From NCBI RefSeq assembly GCF_009905375.1, contig NC_133650.1, positions 68,069,648 to 68,133,647 of the forward strand: a stretch of 64,000 bases of DNA, in the 5' to 3' direction. The notes under the pieces are model-generated. The model searched no databases, had not been told where the DNA came from, and saw only the letters and a list, made by a program, of their open reading frames with translations. Shown here piece by piece: positions 22,921-35,499 of this stretch. How positions within the stretch are numbered: position 1 is the stretch's first letter; each line of letters opens with the position of its first letter. Origin of the DNA: Apium graveolens. Taxonomy: Eukaryota > Streptophyta > Magnoliopsida > Apiales > Apiaceae. Made by a program: the position numbers and the translations under genes.

Positions 22921-24888
22921 CATCTAAGGTGGGACTCCAGTCACTCACTTTTTCCAGACCTGAAGAAATGGTCTGCATAGGTTCACTCTTTTCCTCTCCT
23001 TTTGCCTGGGACCAACCCAGCTTCTCACTCAATTCACTCCCTGCCCTCAGTCCTAAGAGTGATTGTACTACTACCAGATCATCTGCACTTGTGACAATTG
23101 TTGGGATTTGAAGTTGTGCAGAGAGTACCGACGGATGAGGAACATCCATCGGGATAGTAGTTTGACTAGCCGATGGATGACTGCTGTAAGGCAGATCCGT
23201 CAGGATATAATCACTACTCGACGGATGAATAATATCCACCGGGATAGAAGAAATGAATGAGTTTGGAGTGGAGACTATTATAGACTCTCTGCAGATTGAT
23301 GAAAATTTGGGCACAAATGTCTCAATAAACTCAGAAAGAATTGGCAAGTGAGCCAACAAATCATCTAAAAGATGATGCTCACTTGCTTGGATTTTTGGCT
23401 TCTCCAAGAGAGTTAAAGATGGAGAATTTGGAAGTGATGTATGAATCATATCTGCATCCAGTGAGTATGTGGGTGAATTTGGTGTTTCAGATGCTTCAAT
23501 TGTTAATGATTTTGACTGTGACTCCACATTTATTGGAGCCACATCAAGCTGACTTTGAGATGGTGTAGTGACTGAGTCTTTAGCTCCAGTTTGCACTGTG
23601 TGTGTTCCCTGTGCATCCCCAAAGGTTTTAGATCTTTTCTTTCTGGCATAAGTCTGTGGTGAAATTGTGTCCCTAACCCTCTTGGCCCGTGCTCCTGGTT
23701 GGGAGCTTTTTTTAATAGTAACATCCTTTTGGGAGGATGAGACTAGAATTGAGCTGATTTTCTTATTAACAACCATAGTTTGTTGGGAAACTGTGGTTTG
23801 GCTAGTCTTGGGTACACTATTCTCACCGGCCTTATCCTTAGGGTTTCTTTGATTTTCACCTATCCCTCACCTAGCTCACTCTTTTTCACACTCCCCTCTT
23901 TGTGTTTGGTAGGTTTTGCAACTGGTTTCTTTTGAGAGAAACCAGAGGGGGCTTTCTTTGTTTGGGGTTTTGAAATTGTTGTTTTGGTAGCTTGGGTAGG
24001 CATCTGTTGGGTCATTGACACAGATGTCATTGCTACACTTGAAGGAAAAAAAATTTGTGAGGTTGGAAGAGTGGAGACAGTGGTGCTCACCTCACTTACC
24101 TGAGGGCCCACCATGATAGGATAGTAGAAGAGGGGAACCTTTTTGTGGTGACTTGCTCTATTAAGATCTGCAATGATTCTCCTTTCTTGAACCCAAAAAT
24201 TCAGTTTTTTGGTTGGGTTCTCAACAACAATGTTCTCAATAAGATGGTTAGCAAGCATCATAAAGAATCTAGCATAATAGACACTGTTACCTCTCTTATT
24301 AAGTTCCCCTAACTTATAACCTAACTCAAACATGATCATGTCACTGAAGTTAAAGTACTTATCAGTAACTAGCATATAAAGCATGTTAAGCATGGAAATG
24401 TTAACAGAATCAAAATTACTCACTTTACTAGAGAATACCTTAGTTACCACATCACACAAATAGCTACATTCCTTTCTAAGACCTCGCCTCCTAATCTCAC
24501 TTAACTTAGAAGTTGAAAGTGCATAGCCTATTAAATTTAGCATGATAACTAAATTATCATCAGTGTGTGGAACAGTAGTAGTGTTATCTGGAATTTTTAA
24601 GCATGCTTTGATAATGTCACTATTAATGCAGAACTGCTTACCTTTGAGAGTGAAAGTTATGGTCTTATTAGTAGAATGATACACAATTGTTGTTCATATC
24701 TCCTCCACAACCTCAAAGTAGATTGTGGATGATTTCAGCATTGCATAACTAAGTTTACAGTTCTTCACAAAGTCCATCATTTTATGAAAGTCTCCAGATT
24801 GTGGAATCTCCTTGTTCACAAGAGCTACGAAGTTGTTCTTTTCATAGATGAACCCAGACTGAGACATAATTTTGACTACTGGTGCCAT
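22921..24888 (-). pseudogene. Copia second ORF (ORF2), N-terminal part
   Basis: It starts at 24888 (MAPVVKIMSQSGFIYEKNN) with frames 24888-24694, 24684-23860 and 23776-22921 separated by one stop and one frame change. The N-terminal 250 residues look globular (ITFTLKGKQFCINSDIIKAC, then YARFFMMLANHLIENIV). After that comes a low-complexity Ser/Thr/Pro/Lys-rich tail. It lies after RNase H and a 0.5-kb spacer, like the downstream ORF of SIRE-type copia elements. The N-terminal fold resembles proteins repeatedly annotated as hypothetical in plant genomes; I cannot give a function. The tail holds several CCGTCGG-type motifs (23128-23245). Confidence 0.7.
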
Positions 24889-25410
24889 TGTTGAATTATG
24901 AAATTTTGCAGAGAGAGAATTTTCTTTGGAAAAGAAGGGAGTTAGAGCAATTGATTTGAGAATGATAAAAGAATAGAATAAAAATGAATTCTGCTTTTAT
25001 ACTATCTCAGAAATAAACTGTCAAAAATAATAAAGGGAAATAAAGTAACCAATCAAAATAGCCCAAAATAGCCGTTTAAAAATAAATAAACTATCAAAAT
25101 TCTGTCAATCATCCGTCGTGTTATACTTACAAACTATAAGTATACCCGATGGATAATGTTCAGAGTTTTAACGGCTAAGATTGAGACAATTCGATGAATG
25201 AGAATAGAACAATTATCCGTCGGGTTGTAAAATAATCCAGAAAAGTAATTGATTTTTATTAATAAATAATATTCCGACGGATGATCAAACTCGATAAATA
25301 ATGAGCATCCGTCGGGATGTAAATTTTGACTTAGCCAAAATTCCATCCAAAATAGAACAATTAATTAAGTTTCTGGCTGCATTATAACTTGCAAGAATAT
25401 CTAAAATAAT
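24889..25410 (-). other. Copia spacer between pol and ORF2
   Basis: AT-rich, no ORF. It carries six CATCCGTCGGGA-like motifs in both orientations between 25108 and 25320, the densest cluster outside the LTRs. It could hold an internal promoter for ORF2, but that is only a guess from position. Confidence 0.5.
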
Positions 25411-25793
25411 TCAAGAATAATTAAGCATACCTAACTCACTTACCAACCTTGAAAATGTGGATTCATCAAGTGGCTTGGTTAAGATATCTGCAAGCTGCTT
25501 TTCACTTGGAACAAAATGAAGTTCCACAGTACCATTTATCACATGTTCCCTAATGAAGTGGTACTTGATTTCTATGTGCTCTGTTCTTGAATGTTGTACT
25601 GGATTTTCAGTGATGGCAATTGCACTTGTGTTATCACAGAAAATGGGAATTCTGTCCACTTGTAGACCATAGTCCAACAATTGGTTTTTCATCCACAAAA
25701 TCTGGGCACAGCAACTATCAGCAGAATATATTCAGCTTCAGCTGTAGAAGTAGAAACTGAATTTTGCTTTTTACAGAACCAGGACACAAGCTT
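25411..25793 (-). pseudogene. Copia RNase H
   Basis: The frame 25698-25411 has MWMKNQLLDYGLQVDRIPIF, CDNTSAIAI and the conserved end LADILTKPLDESTFSRL. The preceding bases up to 25793 read as the upstream RNase H part with SVSTSTAEAEY. The frame is interrupted at 25793 by Tekay element 2 and resumes at 39652 on the other side (AGCTT duplicated). Confidence 0.93.
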
Positions 25794-28700
25794 TGTAACA
25801 CCCCCAAATCCGGGGTCGGGGATCCGGGTTGTCACGAGTTCCATTTCCCTTAATAACACCCAATCTTAATTAACAATCAACTACTCCATACTGTGACCCC
25901 ACAATAAACACACACACCACAAGTTATAGTCTCAGAGATGAATATCCAAAAATAACACAAGTCATTTTATTCCACAATTATATGCCATTACACCTTAAAA
26001 GGGTTTCTGAATAAATTTACATTTTCTTTGCCATTATTACAATTCATAATATACATAAGTCTGGTTCATCAATAATTGAAAGCCTAGCCTATTGGTAATT
26101 CCTACCTCAGCTACTGCGGCATCAACGCCTCCAGAAAACATTGAATGTTTCCTAACCGCTTGTGAATTGGGAGCTTGGTCCTATTCATCTTTTCTACCTG
26201 TTGTTGTGTGATGAAAGAAGAAAGCAAGGGTGAACAACAAGCCCACCGAAATAATATGTGTAATAAATAACAATATATGAGCATTCTCATAGTACTCATG
26301 AAAGTCTTGGTCAAGAAGAAATAAACCAAGTTGATATTTTAACGCGACCAAGTCGCAAAATATTCAGTATATAAGTATATATACTTTTCAAAATCTTTGA
26401 AATCCTCTGCCATGCATAATATACACAGAGTTCCAGTTTATAACTGTATAAAAATATCGTTGCAAGGTGATCTCATATATCTAACCTTGTCTCAACATTT
26501 TGTGAAAATCTTTGTCATGCAGAAGATAATCATTTACTAGATATAAGTTGAAAAAATGAAGTTACAAGATACCCCAATATACTTATATCTTTTCCAAATA
26601 CTACTTGAACTACCACCGTTCAAGTTATAATCAGTTTCAAAAGTTCATCACATAGATGAGACTACAAGATAAGATTTGAATAGATTCACTCTTTGAAATA
26701 TCATTCAAAAGAAATGAAGTTACGAGATACTTCATTAAGTCCTAATATATATATACACCCATATATATATACATTTCATACACTCCTTGAAAACCTCTGT
26801 TATGAAAATTATAAACAGAGTTGCAATATCCAATGAATTTTGGAAAGGAGAAAACCTTGGCATAAACCTAATATCTTGCTGATCAGGCAAAGATACCAAT
26901 AAGTAACCTTTTCTACTAGTAGATGGACGAATTCCCCACTGGTCATCACCCTGGCCGTAATAGGACCTTATGCTGGACTGCCACTCAGCCACTTACGCAT
27001 TTGATGGATTCCCACTAAGCCACTTACACTTTCATGGACGCCCACTGAGCCCATGTTGTTTATGCCAACTCAAATAGATGGACTTACTTCCCGAACGTTG
27101 GGTAAGTAATCAATTCATTTATCAAAACAGCAACCTCGTTGCGAATATAAAATACACCACAGAGCCGGATCCTTTAGATTTTTGAGCGAGTATTCAAGTC
27201 CCCTTCAAAAAGAAAGATCTTAAATTTGAAAACGAGTTTTGGGATCCGCTCTAACCTTTAAAAATTATTTTGAAGACTTTTTAAGAATGTTTGGAGTAAT
27301 GCTGATTTAATGAAATAAATCAGTCCCGATATAGTAGAAAATATTTGAATATTATTATTTAAATAATATTCCCATAAGGATAATCTCTATATAAATAATT
27401 TGAAGTAGAAGTTTCAAAACTCTTACTTGAAATGAATAATAAATAACCAAAGATATACTTATCCGAAAGTACTATCTTTAGTTGAATAATTGGAAATAAG
27501 TTTGATTATCGAAACAGTATTCTTTAATAAAATAAAGAATATTATTTAGTAAATAATCGGAGTCATAAGTCCTCGAATAAATATCCAAAATAATATTCAT
27601 TAAATAGAATAAACAGAGTAATAAGTCCTCGAATGAATATTCAAAGTAATATTCATTAAATAAAATAAACCGAGTCATAAGTCCTCGAATGAATATTCAA
27701 AGTAATATTCATTAAATAAAATAAACCGAGTCATAAGTCCTCGAATGAATATTCCAAGTAATATTCATTAATAAAAATAAAGTTATCGAATAAACCTTAT
27801 TCGATTAATAGTTTTGAAACTATATCTATATATATATAAATATATATAATATACTCAGGAATATCGACTCCCGGTTTTAGAAAATGTTCACCTTTGGGTC
27901 CCCTATACTAAGGGTATACGCAAATACTGTTTATCTCTAGCATAGGTATTATGCAACTATAAGCATTGAAATCAACAGATAGATAGCCAGATTATGAAAC
28001 AGACATGCATATATATACCATATCAACATGCTTCAATATATCGCAAAATTTGCTAATTAACCAACATGCATCTATCACAAGATAATGCATATACATATAT
28101 ACATCACAACAACAGTATTACGGGTAGAAAACTTGTCTGAGCGACTGGGGTGGTAAAAGTCCTGGGATGAGTCTGGTAACCTATAAACCACATATAGGTT
28201 GGAATTAAACCAAAGTCGCTTAAGAATCTATACTTTAACCAATTAGACCCTAACGTTCGCTTTCGCGCTTAACGATTCACTTAAGTCGCTCGAGTACCCT
28301 CGGCTCCACCGTTTTTAATAAATTAAACATTAAGAGTTTTAAGGCGATTCTTTCGCGAGTACCTTACCAACTGCCTAATACACTTTACATAAATGCTTCA
28401 TACTCCAATTAGTCATTTAAGGTCTTTAACCAATGTTTCAAAGTAAGGCGAGGGGTAATGGTTCGGTCGCGAAGCGCCGTTACTTAAAACGGTCGTTTCT
28501 CCTAAACTGTACATCGGATTCAAACGAACCACATATCAAAATGAAGCTCATAACATGAACTATCTAATCATGGCAATGGTCAAAACCTAACAGTGAGTTC
28601 TCAGGTCCTGATGTTAAGAACAAAAACAGTCTAAAGTAAATCGGGCATTACGACGGCTATGTTTATGCGATTACCAAATTTTACCCTACTCCAAATCAGC

Positions 28701-29925
28701 CACAAATCAACCACAATTCAACCATACAACCAAACTCCATTCATACAATACTACAACAGCCCCAACAACTCAATATTTCCAATTTATACTACTTCCCAAT
28801 CATGAACTAAAAGCTTACTTAAGTTCTTTAACTAATCATCAAGATTTACAACTCCAAACACATCATAAAACCAACCCATCTCTAAATACACAATAATCAA
28901 GCTTCTCATGAACCATACCAAACAAAAAAACTCTATATATACAAAAGTAGGGCTAGGGTATGAGATTATACCTTCCTTGGTGAGTAAAAGTAACTAAGGA
29001 GCTTGGAATCACCCTTGAAAGTCCTTACCAAAGCTATATCTAAACAAAAACACAAGATCAAAATTTCAAGTTCTTGAAAAATACTATTCACCAAGAACTT
29101 TGATGAATTGATTAGCTATGATAATCATGGAATCTTGAGCTTAAACTTATGGCTCATCTAAGTTATGAATTATGGAAGCTAAAGAAACAAACCTCTTGAA
29201 TTATGAAGGTGTGTAGTTTAAGTTTTGAAAAAAATTTCCCTTGCTTTCCATGGAAAAGCCGAGAGCTTTCTTGAAGAAAAGGAAGTCAAGTTGTGTTTTT
29301 GTGATTTGTTTTGCTTTCCTTGGTTGGTTGCTTTGTTTTGATTAATTACTTTCAACCATGATGAATTTTGTGTGGTTTAGAATCAACCAACACTTCCTTC
29401 CCTTTTTGTCATGCTCATGTCATCCTCTTATGTCATCATCCCACACTTGTCCTCTTCTTGTTGGTGAAATGACATCACCCTCCACTAACTCTTTCATTAA
29501 CTCCTAATCACTTTGCTAATGACTGCTGATCTATTATATGGTTCGTTTAACTTTCGTTCTCGTTTATCGTTTGAGGGATCATACCCGGGATCTTATTACT
29601 TGAATTCCCTTAATATTTCTCAGTACATTATATTCCTTTTATGATCCTCTCTTATAATCCTTGAATTTAAATCCTTTTAATCATGTTACCTTATACTCAA
29701 TTCTTTCGGTATCTGGTGGATTTTCGGGAAAAATCAAAGTGTTCGGATTTGGATTCTGACGATCTTTACATACACTTATATACCACATAGAGTACTAATA
29801 ATATCTCAAAAGATCAATAAAAGAACCCCTACATAGTGTGGTATGAAAATTTTTCTTATTCAGCATAATCAGCAAAATCACTATTCATAAGGGTTTCAAA
29901 AATTCCAAAAATTGGGGTTATTACA
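25794..29925 (-). repeat. Tekay element 2, 3' LTR
   Basis: 4132 bp, TGTAACACCCCC to GGGGTTATTACA on +. It pairs with 35500-39651 and, inverted, with the solo LTR at 7740-11923. A 56-bp tandem repeat lies at 27555-27785. Confidence 0.93.
27555..27785. repeat. 56-bp tandem repeat in the Tekay element 2 LTR
   Basis: AGTCATAAGTCCTCGAAT or a one-base variant begins at 27561, 27617, 27673 and 27729, an exact 56-bp period. The same array is in the other LTR near 37290-37500. The solo LTR (9885-9995) has only about two units, so copy number changes within the family. Confidence 0.88.
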
Positions 29926-29945
29926 GTCTCCCCTCCTTAGAAGGA
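29926..29945 (-). promoter_or_regulatory. Polypurine tract of Tekay element 2
   Basis: On minus TTCTAAGGAGGGGAGACTG precedes TGTAATAACCCC, the LTR start. Confidence 0.75.
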
Positions 29946-29959
29946 TTCCTCCCGGAATC

Positions 29960-30720
29960 AGATAAAAAATGAATAGAGATGCTCTCTTAACATTGCACTT
30001 TCTAACTCTCAAGTCAATTTTCTCACATTGTGGTTCTACCACCAAACTCTGCCTAGTTTGATAACCCTTCTCCTAAGCACTTGTTCCTTTTCGATCTATA
30101 ACCCTTTATGGTTGCTCTATATAGGTTACGTCTGGTTGCATGTCTATGCGCTCATATGCCCCTATTTGTCTGGCATCCAGATTACACTTCCTTAACATTG
30201 ATACATGGAACACTTTATGAACTTGCTAAGGTTCGGGGTAAGGCTAGCTCATATGTTAACTTCCCAATACGACTTAATATATCCAAGGGTCCAACAATTC
30301 GTGGGCTTAGCTTTCCTTTCTTTCCGAACCTCATCCATCCTTTCCAAGGGAATACCTATGACAGCACTAGGTCCCCTACTTCCTATTCCTTGTCCTTTCG
30401 TGTCAAATCAACATACTTCTTATGTCCATCTTGGGCTACTACCAGCCGTCCTCTAATTAGATCTATTATATCCTTGGTCCTTTGGACCACTACTGGTCCG
30501 AGCATCTTGCGCTCTATAACATCATCCTAACATACAGGAGATCGACATTGTGTTCCCTCAAGGATCTCATAAGGCGATATCTCGATACTGACATACGATC
30601 TATTATCATAAGAAAACTCAATCAGCGTTAAGTGATCATTCCAAATTCTTTCAAGTCTATTGCACATAATTTCATCATAGCTTCTAGCACTATAGCTTTT
30701 GCTTCTCAATACCCATTCTT
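29960..30720 (-). pseudogene. Tekay element 2 integrase end and chromodomain remnant
   Basis: Traces on minus: WNDHLTLIEFSYDNRSY and PYEILEGTQCRSPVC (30709-30527) match the WDDHLPLVEFSCNKSYH and ALYGRKCRSP region of Tekay element 1. Further down are a broken HNVFHVS-like part and a chromodomain-like stretch around 29960-30140. Stops are frequent. Confidence 0.75.
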
Positions 30721-32130
30721 TTCCAGTTCGTAATCATTACTATCTTCCGTACAGGATACTATTCTAGATATACATTTACTCGCTAGAGTTTTATAACCTC
30801 TAAATAATCACGTCAACCTTAGTATCACGAACGTGTTAGATTCAGAATACCACCGTACTTGGTACCACTTCATCTCTAGCTGCCTCCATCTTCGAAAGCT
30901 TGGTCCTTCATATAGAAGTAAAAGAATTTATTGAGAGATCACTATGATCATGAACACTTGTTACATTGCATAGTTAGTACAGAAGGTGGCCAGCCTTTAG
31001 TACTTGACAAGCAATTAAACAATAGATGGTATCCTACTAGGCTTCTATCATACAGATAGATAGTCATTCGACAATACCTCCCCTTCTGGAAGGGTTGTTC
31101 TTCTCAGCTTACATGAAATGAAAAGGAGAGAAAAGAACGAATTGAAGAGAATTGTATATATATAAAAATATATACTGCCACAAAATATCTGGCTTGAAAT
31201 CTACCTCTGAACTATAGAGGTTTATCATAGGAGAACAAAACATATATGTATATATATCAACATCAAGTATTATCGCATCGCATTTCGCATGCTTAAATAT
31301 TTTTGCTATTCCGTCCATCATTCTATGGACCCATGCTCTTCCTCGAGCTTATACTTAATCACCTTTGAAACTCCCTCATCATCGAAAATCGAATCTGGGG
31401 TCTCATTCTAGACATCATCGTTACTAGAATCCTACGCTTGCACCGCAACCTTCCTCGTATAGTAATACGACTCTCTATTGATAAGAAGGAATAAGTATTC
31501 AATAGGTAGATAATCTACTTAATTAGTCTATCAATGATAACTTATACACCACCACGACCCGATTAGTGGTACTCAATCTCAACATCCATTCCAATACAAC
31601 TCTCACGGTTGTAATCGACTCATTACTCGCCGAATCATTGCTGCATTACTATGGTCCATCGTTGACCTACTGTAGTCATTCATTTTCTATGAAATCTTAA
31701 TAGCTAACCATACGGAGTCCATACATGTCGTATCAAATTCTTTTAAGGAGGCGACATAATCACCATTCCATGATTCATGAAGAACACTCCAGATCCTGGC
31801 TTATATTCTTGACATGAAGCATATAAAATTGCAGAAGAGTTTCAATCAAAGCAACGATAGCAGGTTAATACCATTCTTAATCATATGTCTTTATTAGGAG
31901 ACATAAATCTCAAAGGTTCATTTAGACCTTTCGTAACATGGTCCTGTCTTATCTCAAGATATGACCTTATAAGATAGATAGCCCGCTCACGACGGTTACA
32001 TAAATTAAATCTTTACCGAACTACTATCACGGTTGAGTATCGCACAATCATCAGAAGGAATGTCAATCTTCCAAACCATAATACAACCTTCACGGCTTCA
32101 ACCATCATCACTGTATTCCTCTGGCAGGAG
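30721..32130 (-). other. Decayed integrase-region DNA of Tekay element 2
   Basis: I can read no domain with confidence. By position it should hold the integrase N-terminus and core. It may also contain small foreign pieces. Confidence 0.35.
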
Positions 32131-33300
32131 CGCCTATAATCGCTCTCTTACACTTAAAGTGTCGGCCACCGCTTTGGTCTTTCCTGATAGTAAAATTTCC
32201 TTACAATCAATGTCGTTAGAACGATCTCCAACTAAATTTTCTACCTCATTTCCAATCACTGCTTGTGTGAAGATGTTTTCCTTAAAATCTGATGAGTAAA
32301 AAAAATACCACCATTTTTCCATAAGTTATTGCCTCAGTCTTTAGAGGTTAATTATTGTCATGACTGACTCTCGATCATACTTAGGATGTCTCTTATCTTG
32401 GGTCCTTCTTGTTTTCACCATTCTTGACCTTCGTTGGGTTCAATCTATACTTTTTCATGGTTTAACATGTTCCCCACTTGGCATTATTATTATTACGTCA
32501 TATTTCCTTTATCAAAATTTCTATTCTTGAGAATTTTGAATATTACCTTTCTCCTTGTAAAACCTCTAAGGTTATCCTTGAATCGTTCCTCCTGTATTCC
32601 CTATATACAGGGCATATCAAAATACCATTTACGAATACTAGAACCATTGTCTATTTACTTCTTAAAAATTTATCTACTGAACTTTAAAGGTTGTTGTTAC
32701 TTTAGTCCTTCATTCCATACTACCCAAACTCATAATGTCCCTATTAAGGGTGAAATGCCAACCTTTATGCATTCCCCTAGGGTTCATCTCAAGTTATCGA
32801 AGTTATATCCTTAATTCCACCTTCAAAAAGGTACTTGCATCCTTCCATGGATAAATCAAGTCATATATCCTTGATAGATTATCTTATTCAATCATTCCCA
32901 CATTGATAGTCTATACCAATTTCACGATAGCATCCTTATTCAAACTGAGGTCAACCCATATAGCCTTCAAAAGATAACAATGGTTACCCACTTTTCTTTC
33001 CTAATTTGGTAATGACAACAGGGATGTTCTGGAAGATATTGGTCGTGTTCAACGGGAACTTCTTCTTAATAATTCCTCATTTACTTTTGTTGTTATCTCA
33101 ACAGTAATCTCAATGTTGGGATATCTTTCATACCCGGCGTCTCCCTTTCTGGGTATCAAGCCACCGGTCTTACACTTCACATTCTTGAAGGTCACTTCCT
33201 TCATCCCATTTTCCTAAATTCTTGTTATCCTGTCTCCCCAGTCCATCCGTGTTTCCTTATTAATCCATCGATCTATCGCGAAGTTTCATCGAATACTCTC
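32131..33300 (-). pseudogene. Tekay element 2 RT and RNase H remnants
   Basis: At 32322-32134 the frame ends LLSGKTKAVADTLSVRERL, the mutated end of RNase H (compare [17 protein letters not shown] in Tekay element 1). Around 32480-32660 short minus-strand pieces resemble the region after the RT active site. Around 33000-33100 a possible protease-RT linker is seen. All are heavily decayed. Confidence 0.55.
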
Positions 33301-34200
33301 AACTTCAAGGGAATTAACTATAAGTATCGCTTACGCCTTCAAACCTTGAATTTATCTCATGATCAGTCACCATCGCGCTGATGATGACACACTTCTCTAT
33401 ATTTATTGCAAGGGTTTCTTAGGGTTTCCCATACCTAACTCACTTATCACTTCTCAACTCTATTTCCTTTATATCCCTTTATACTCCTTCCCTTTTCACT
33501 CTTTTATTTTCATTTCTATTACAACCATTACATGAACCAACACAACATAAGCATTGAGTTGAAACATCCCGTCATTCTGGATTCGTGTCCTCAAAACGAA
33601 TCTTGACAACTTTTACAACTTAGATTCATAATGTATCATACTTGTCTTTCTTTGTTCTGGCTCTAAAGCTTTTACACTATCTCCATAACCTTGGGAAGTA
33701 CTTTCCTGAAAACAATTGACTGAACTTACATCAGTTTATTATAATCTCTTGCTCCGTGCCTTTCTTGACCTTTCACCAGCGGGTGGCCTCTCTCTTAGGA
33801 GGGTAAGTGACAAAAACAGTCTTTTGTGATTCGTCAATCATTTAGAATCTCAAATGATTCCTATATTTCCTTTAGCCAGGCTCTTGCCTCGACTGGGTCA
33901 GCTTGTTCCTTGGAACTCTGAGAGCTTAGCGACTTAAAGGTCCTGAAAGAATTTCTCACTGCATTGTTTCCTCAGGGTGGTGGTTGGGGATAATAGTCTA
34001 AGTTCTGTCTAGAAAGGTCCATAAATTATCGTATAGGAGTACCGTCTCGGGTCTCCTTTCCTTACTCGACTTCTGTTTCCTTAGTCTGAACATTCCCTCC
34101 TCCTCCCCATAATCGGGGTCATCCTACATGTTTTAAATCCTCATTTTCCACTTCAATATGTTATGGGTTCCTTCTATCTTGATGGCGACATCCCTGACTA
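33301..34200 (-). pseudogene. Tekay element 2 gag remnant
   Basis: Near 33960-33780 the minus strand reads ARAWLKEIYR, a short gap, then a QKTVFVTY piece followed by Lys/Arg-rich text, similar to the capsid stretch of plant chromovirus gag. There are frameshifts and stops throughout, and no zinc knuckle could be found. Confidence 0.5.
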
Positions 34201-35240
34201 TCACGTTCAGGTTTTGCTCTAAATCTTATTCCTCAAACTAGCTTTCATCTAAGATCTCATCTTTAAGCTCTTGAACATTTGGAACCCAAATTCTGTAGGA
34301 ATACCTCATTATTCCCTTATCATCTTTCTCGGTATTAGTCTATTATCTATTTGTTGGCTCTCTGCCTTCATTCATCACTTTTTTTGGCACAATATGTTCT
34401 TTTCCAATAATTCGGGCTATATTGCAATCTCAAACAGCTTTTCGGTACCGGCTCCGGTTACCTTCACTTCTATTTCCATTTTTTCAAAATCTCTTATAAA
34501 CTCTCCCAAAGACATTATCATCTTGAGTCTCTCCTTTTTACTAAGGGCATCAGCCACCACATTGGCTTTCCCCGAATGATAAAGAATCTCCCAATCATAA
34601 TTCTTGATTAGCTCTAACCGCCTCCTCTGGCGTATGTTGAGCTCTTTCTGCGTGAAAATGTACTAGAGCACTTATAGCTTATGTAAATCTCGCACTTCTC
34701 TCCATACAAGTAGTGCCTCAATCTTTAGGGCATAACTATTGCCATGAGCCCAAGATCATGGGTGGGGATATCGAATTTTATATTCCCTTAATTATCTTAA
34801 CGCGTACGCGATTACCTTGTTGTGCTGTATAAGAAGCACCCTAATTCCTTATGCGAAACATCACTACACATCACAAAATCTCCTTTTCCATCCGGCAACG
34901 CCATCATAGGGGCCGTCACCCATCTTTGCTTCAGTTCTTAAAATCTTTTCTCGCATTTCTCTGTCCATTCAAACTTCTCAGTCTTACGAGTGAGCCACGT
35001 TAAAGGGGCTACTATCTTTACAAACTTGAATGAACCTCCGGTAGTGACCGGCCAATCCTACCTCTGGTAGTCACTCTGACTACGGTCATTAATTCCTTAG
35101 CGATCACCTCTTTAGTCTTGTTAGGATCCTTCACGAGATCCTCCTCAACAACAATCCTGTCTAGGACAACATCCTCAACCGCTACATCCTCAATATGAAC
35201 ACCATTTGGTCCCTCGTTAGGACGTTCTATCGGATCCACA
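34201..35240 (-). pseudogene. Extra RT-RNase H fragment between primer site and gag in Tekay element 2
   Basis: On minus, 35050-34870 resembles the end of RT (GLAGHYR, then a VTAPMMALPDGK piece). 34740-34520 resembles RNase H, with GEKCEI, QKELNIRQRR and [19 protein letters not shown] readable across frames. This is out of order, because it comes before gag and the element has a second RNase H end at 32134-32322. It looks like a captured or duplicated piece of a related element. Confidence 0.55.
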
Positions 35241-35483
35241 ATCAGATCTCCAATAAGTAATAAACATCATCGCGTTGTTGCTCCTCAACCTCAGGGTTCG
35301 GAGTCCCGCTACCATATACGATAACGAACTACGCTACTATCACGATATTTATAAGGGTTCCCATAAGGGTTTAACTATCAGTACTACGTTAGGTAGCCCG
35401 ACTATGAACTTGGCAAGAGTTCTTATAATCTTAGTGAACTTATCATTTTAACGACGCATCATCTCTGAGGTTTATAACGCTTA

Positions 35484-35495
35484 GCTCTGATACCA
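35484..35495 (-). promoter_or_regulatory. Primer binding site of Tekay element 2 (tRNA-Met)
   Basis: TGGTATCAGAGC on minus, four bases from the 5' LTR end at 35500. Confidence 0.88.
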
Positions 35496-35499
35496 TTTC

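Noticed and set aside
22929..23852. Several + strand frames opposite copia ORF2
   Set aside because: They are shadows of the minus-strand ORF2; the minus reading continues in the known element order.
25681..25869. Frame crossing the Tekay element 2 border on +
   Set aside because: It joins antisense copia RNase H to LTR sequence and cannot predate the insertion.
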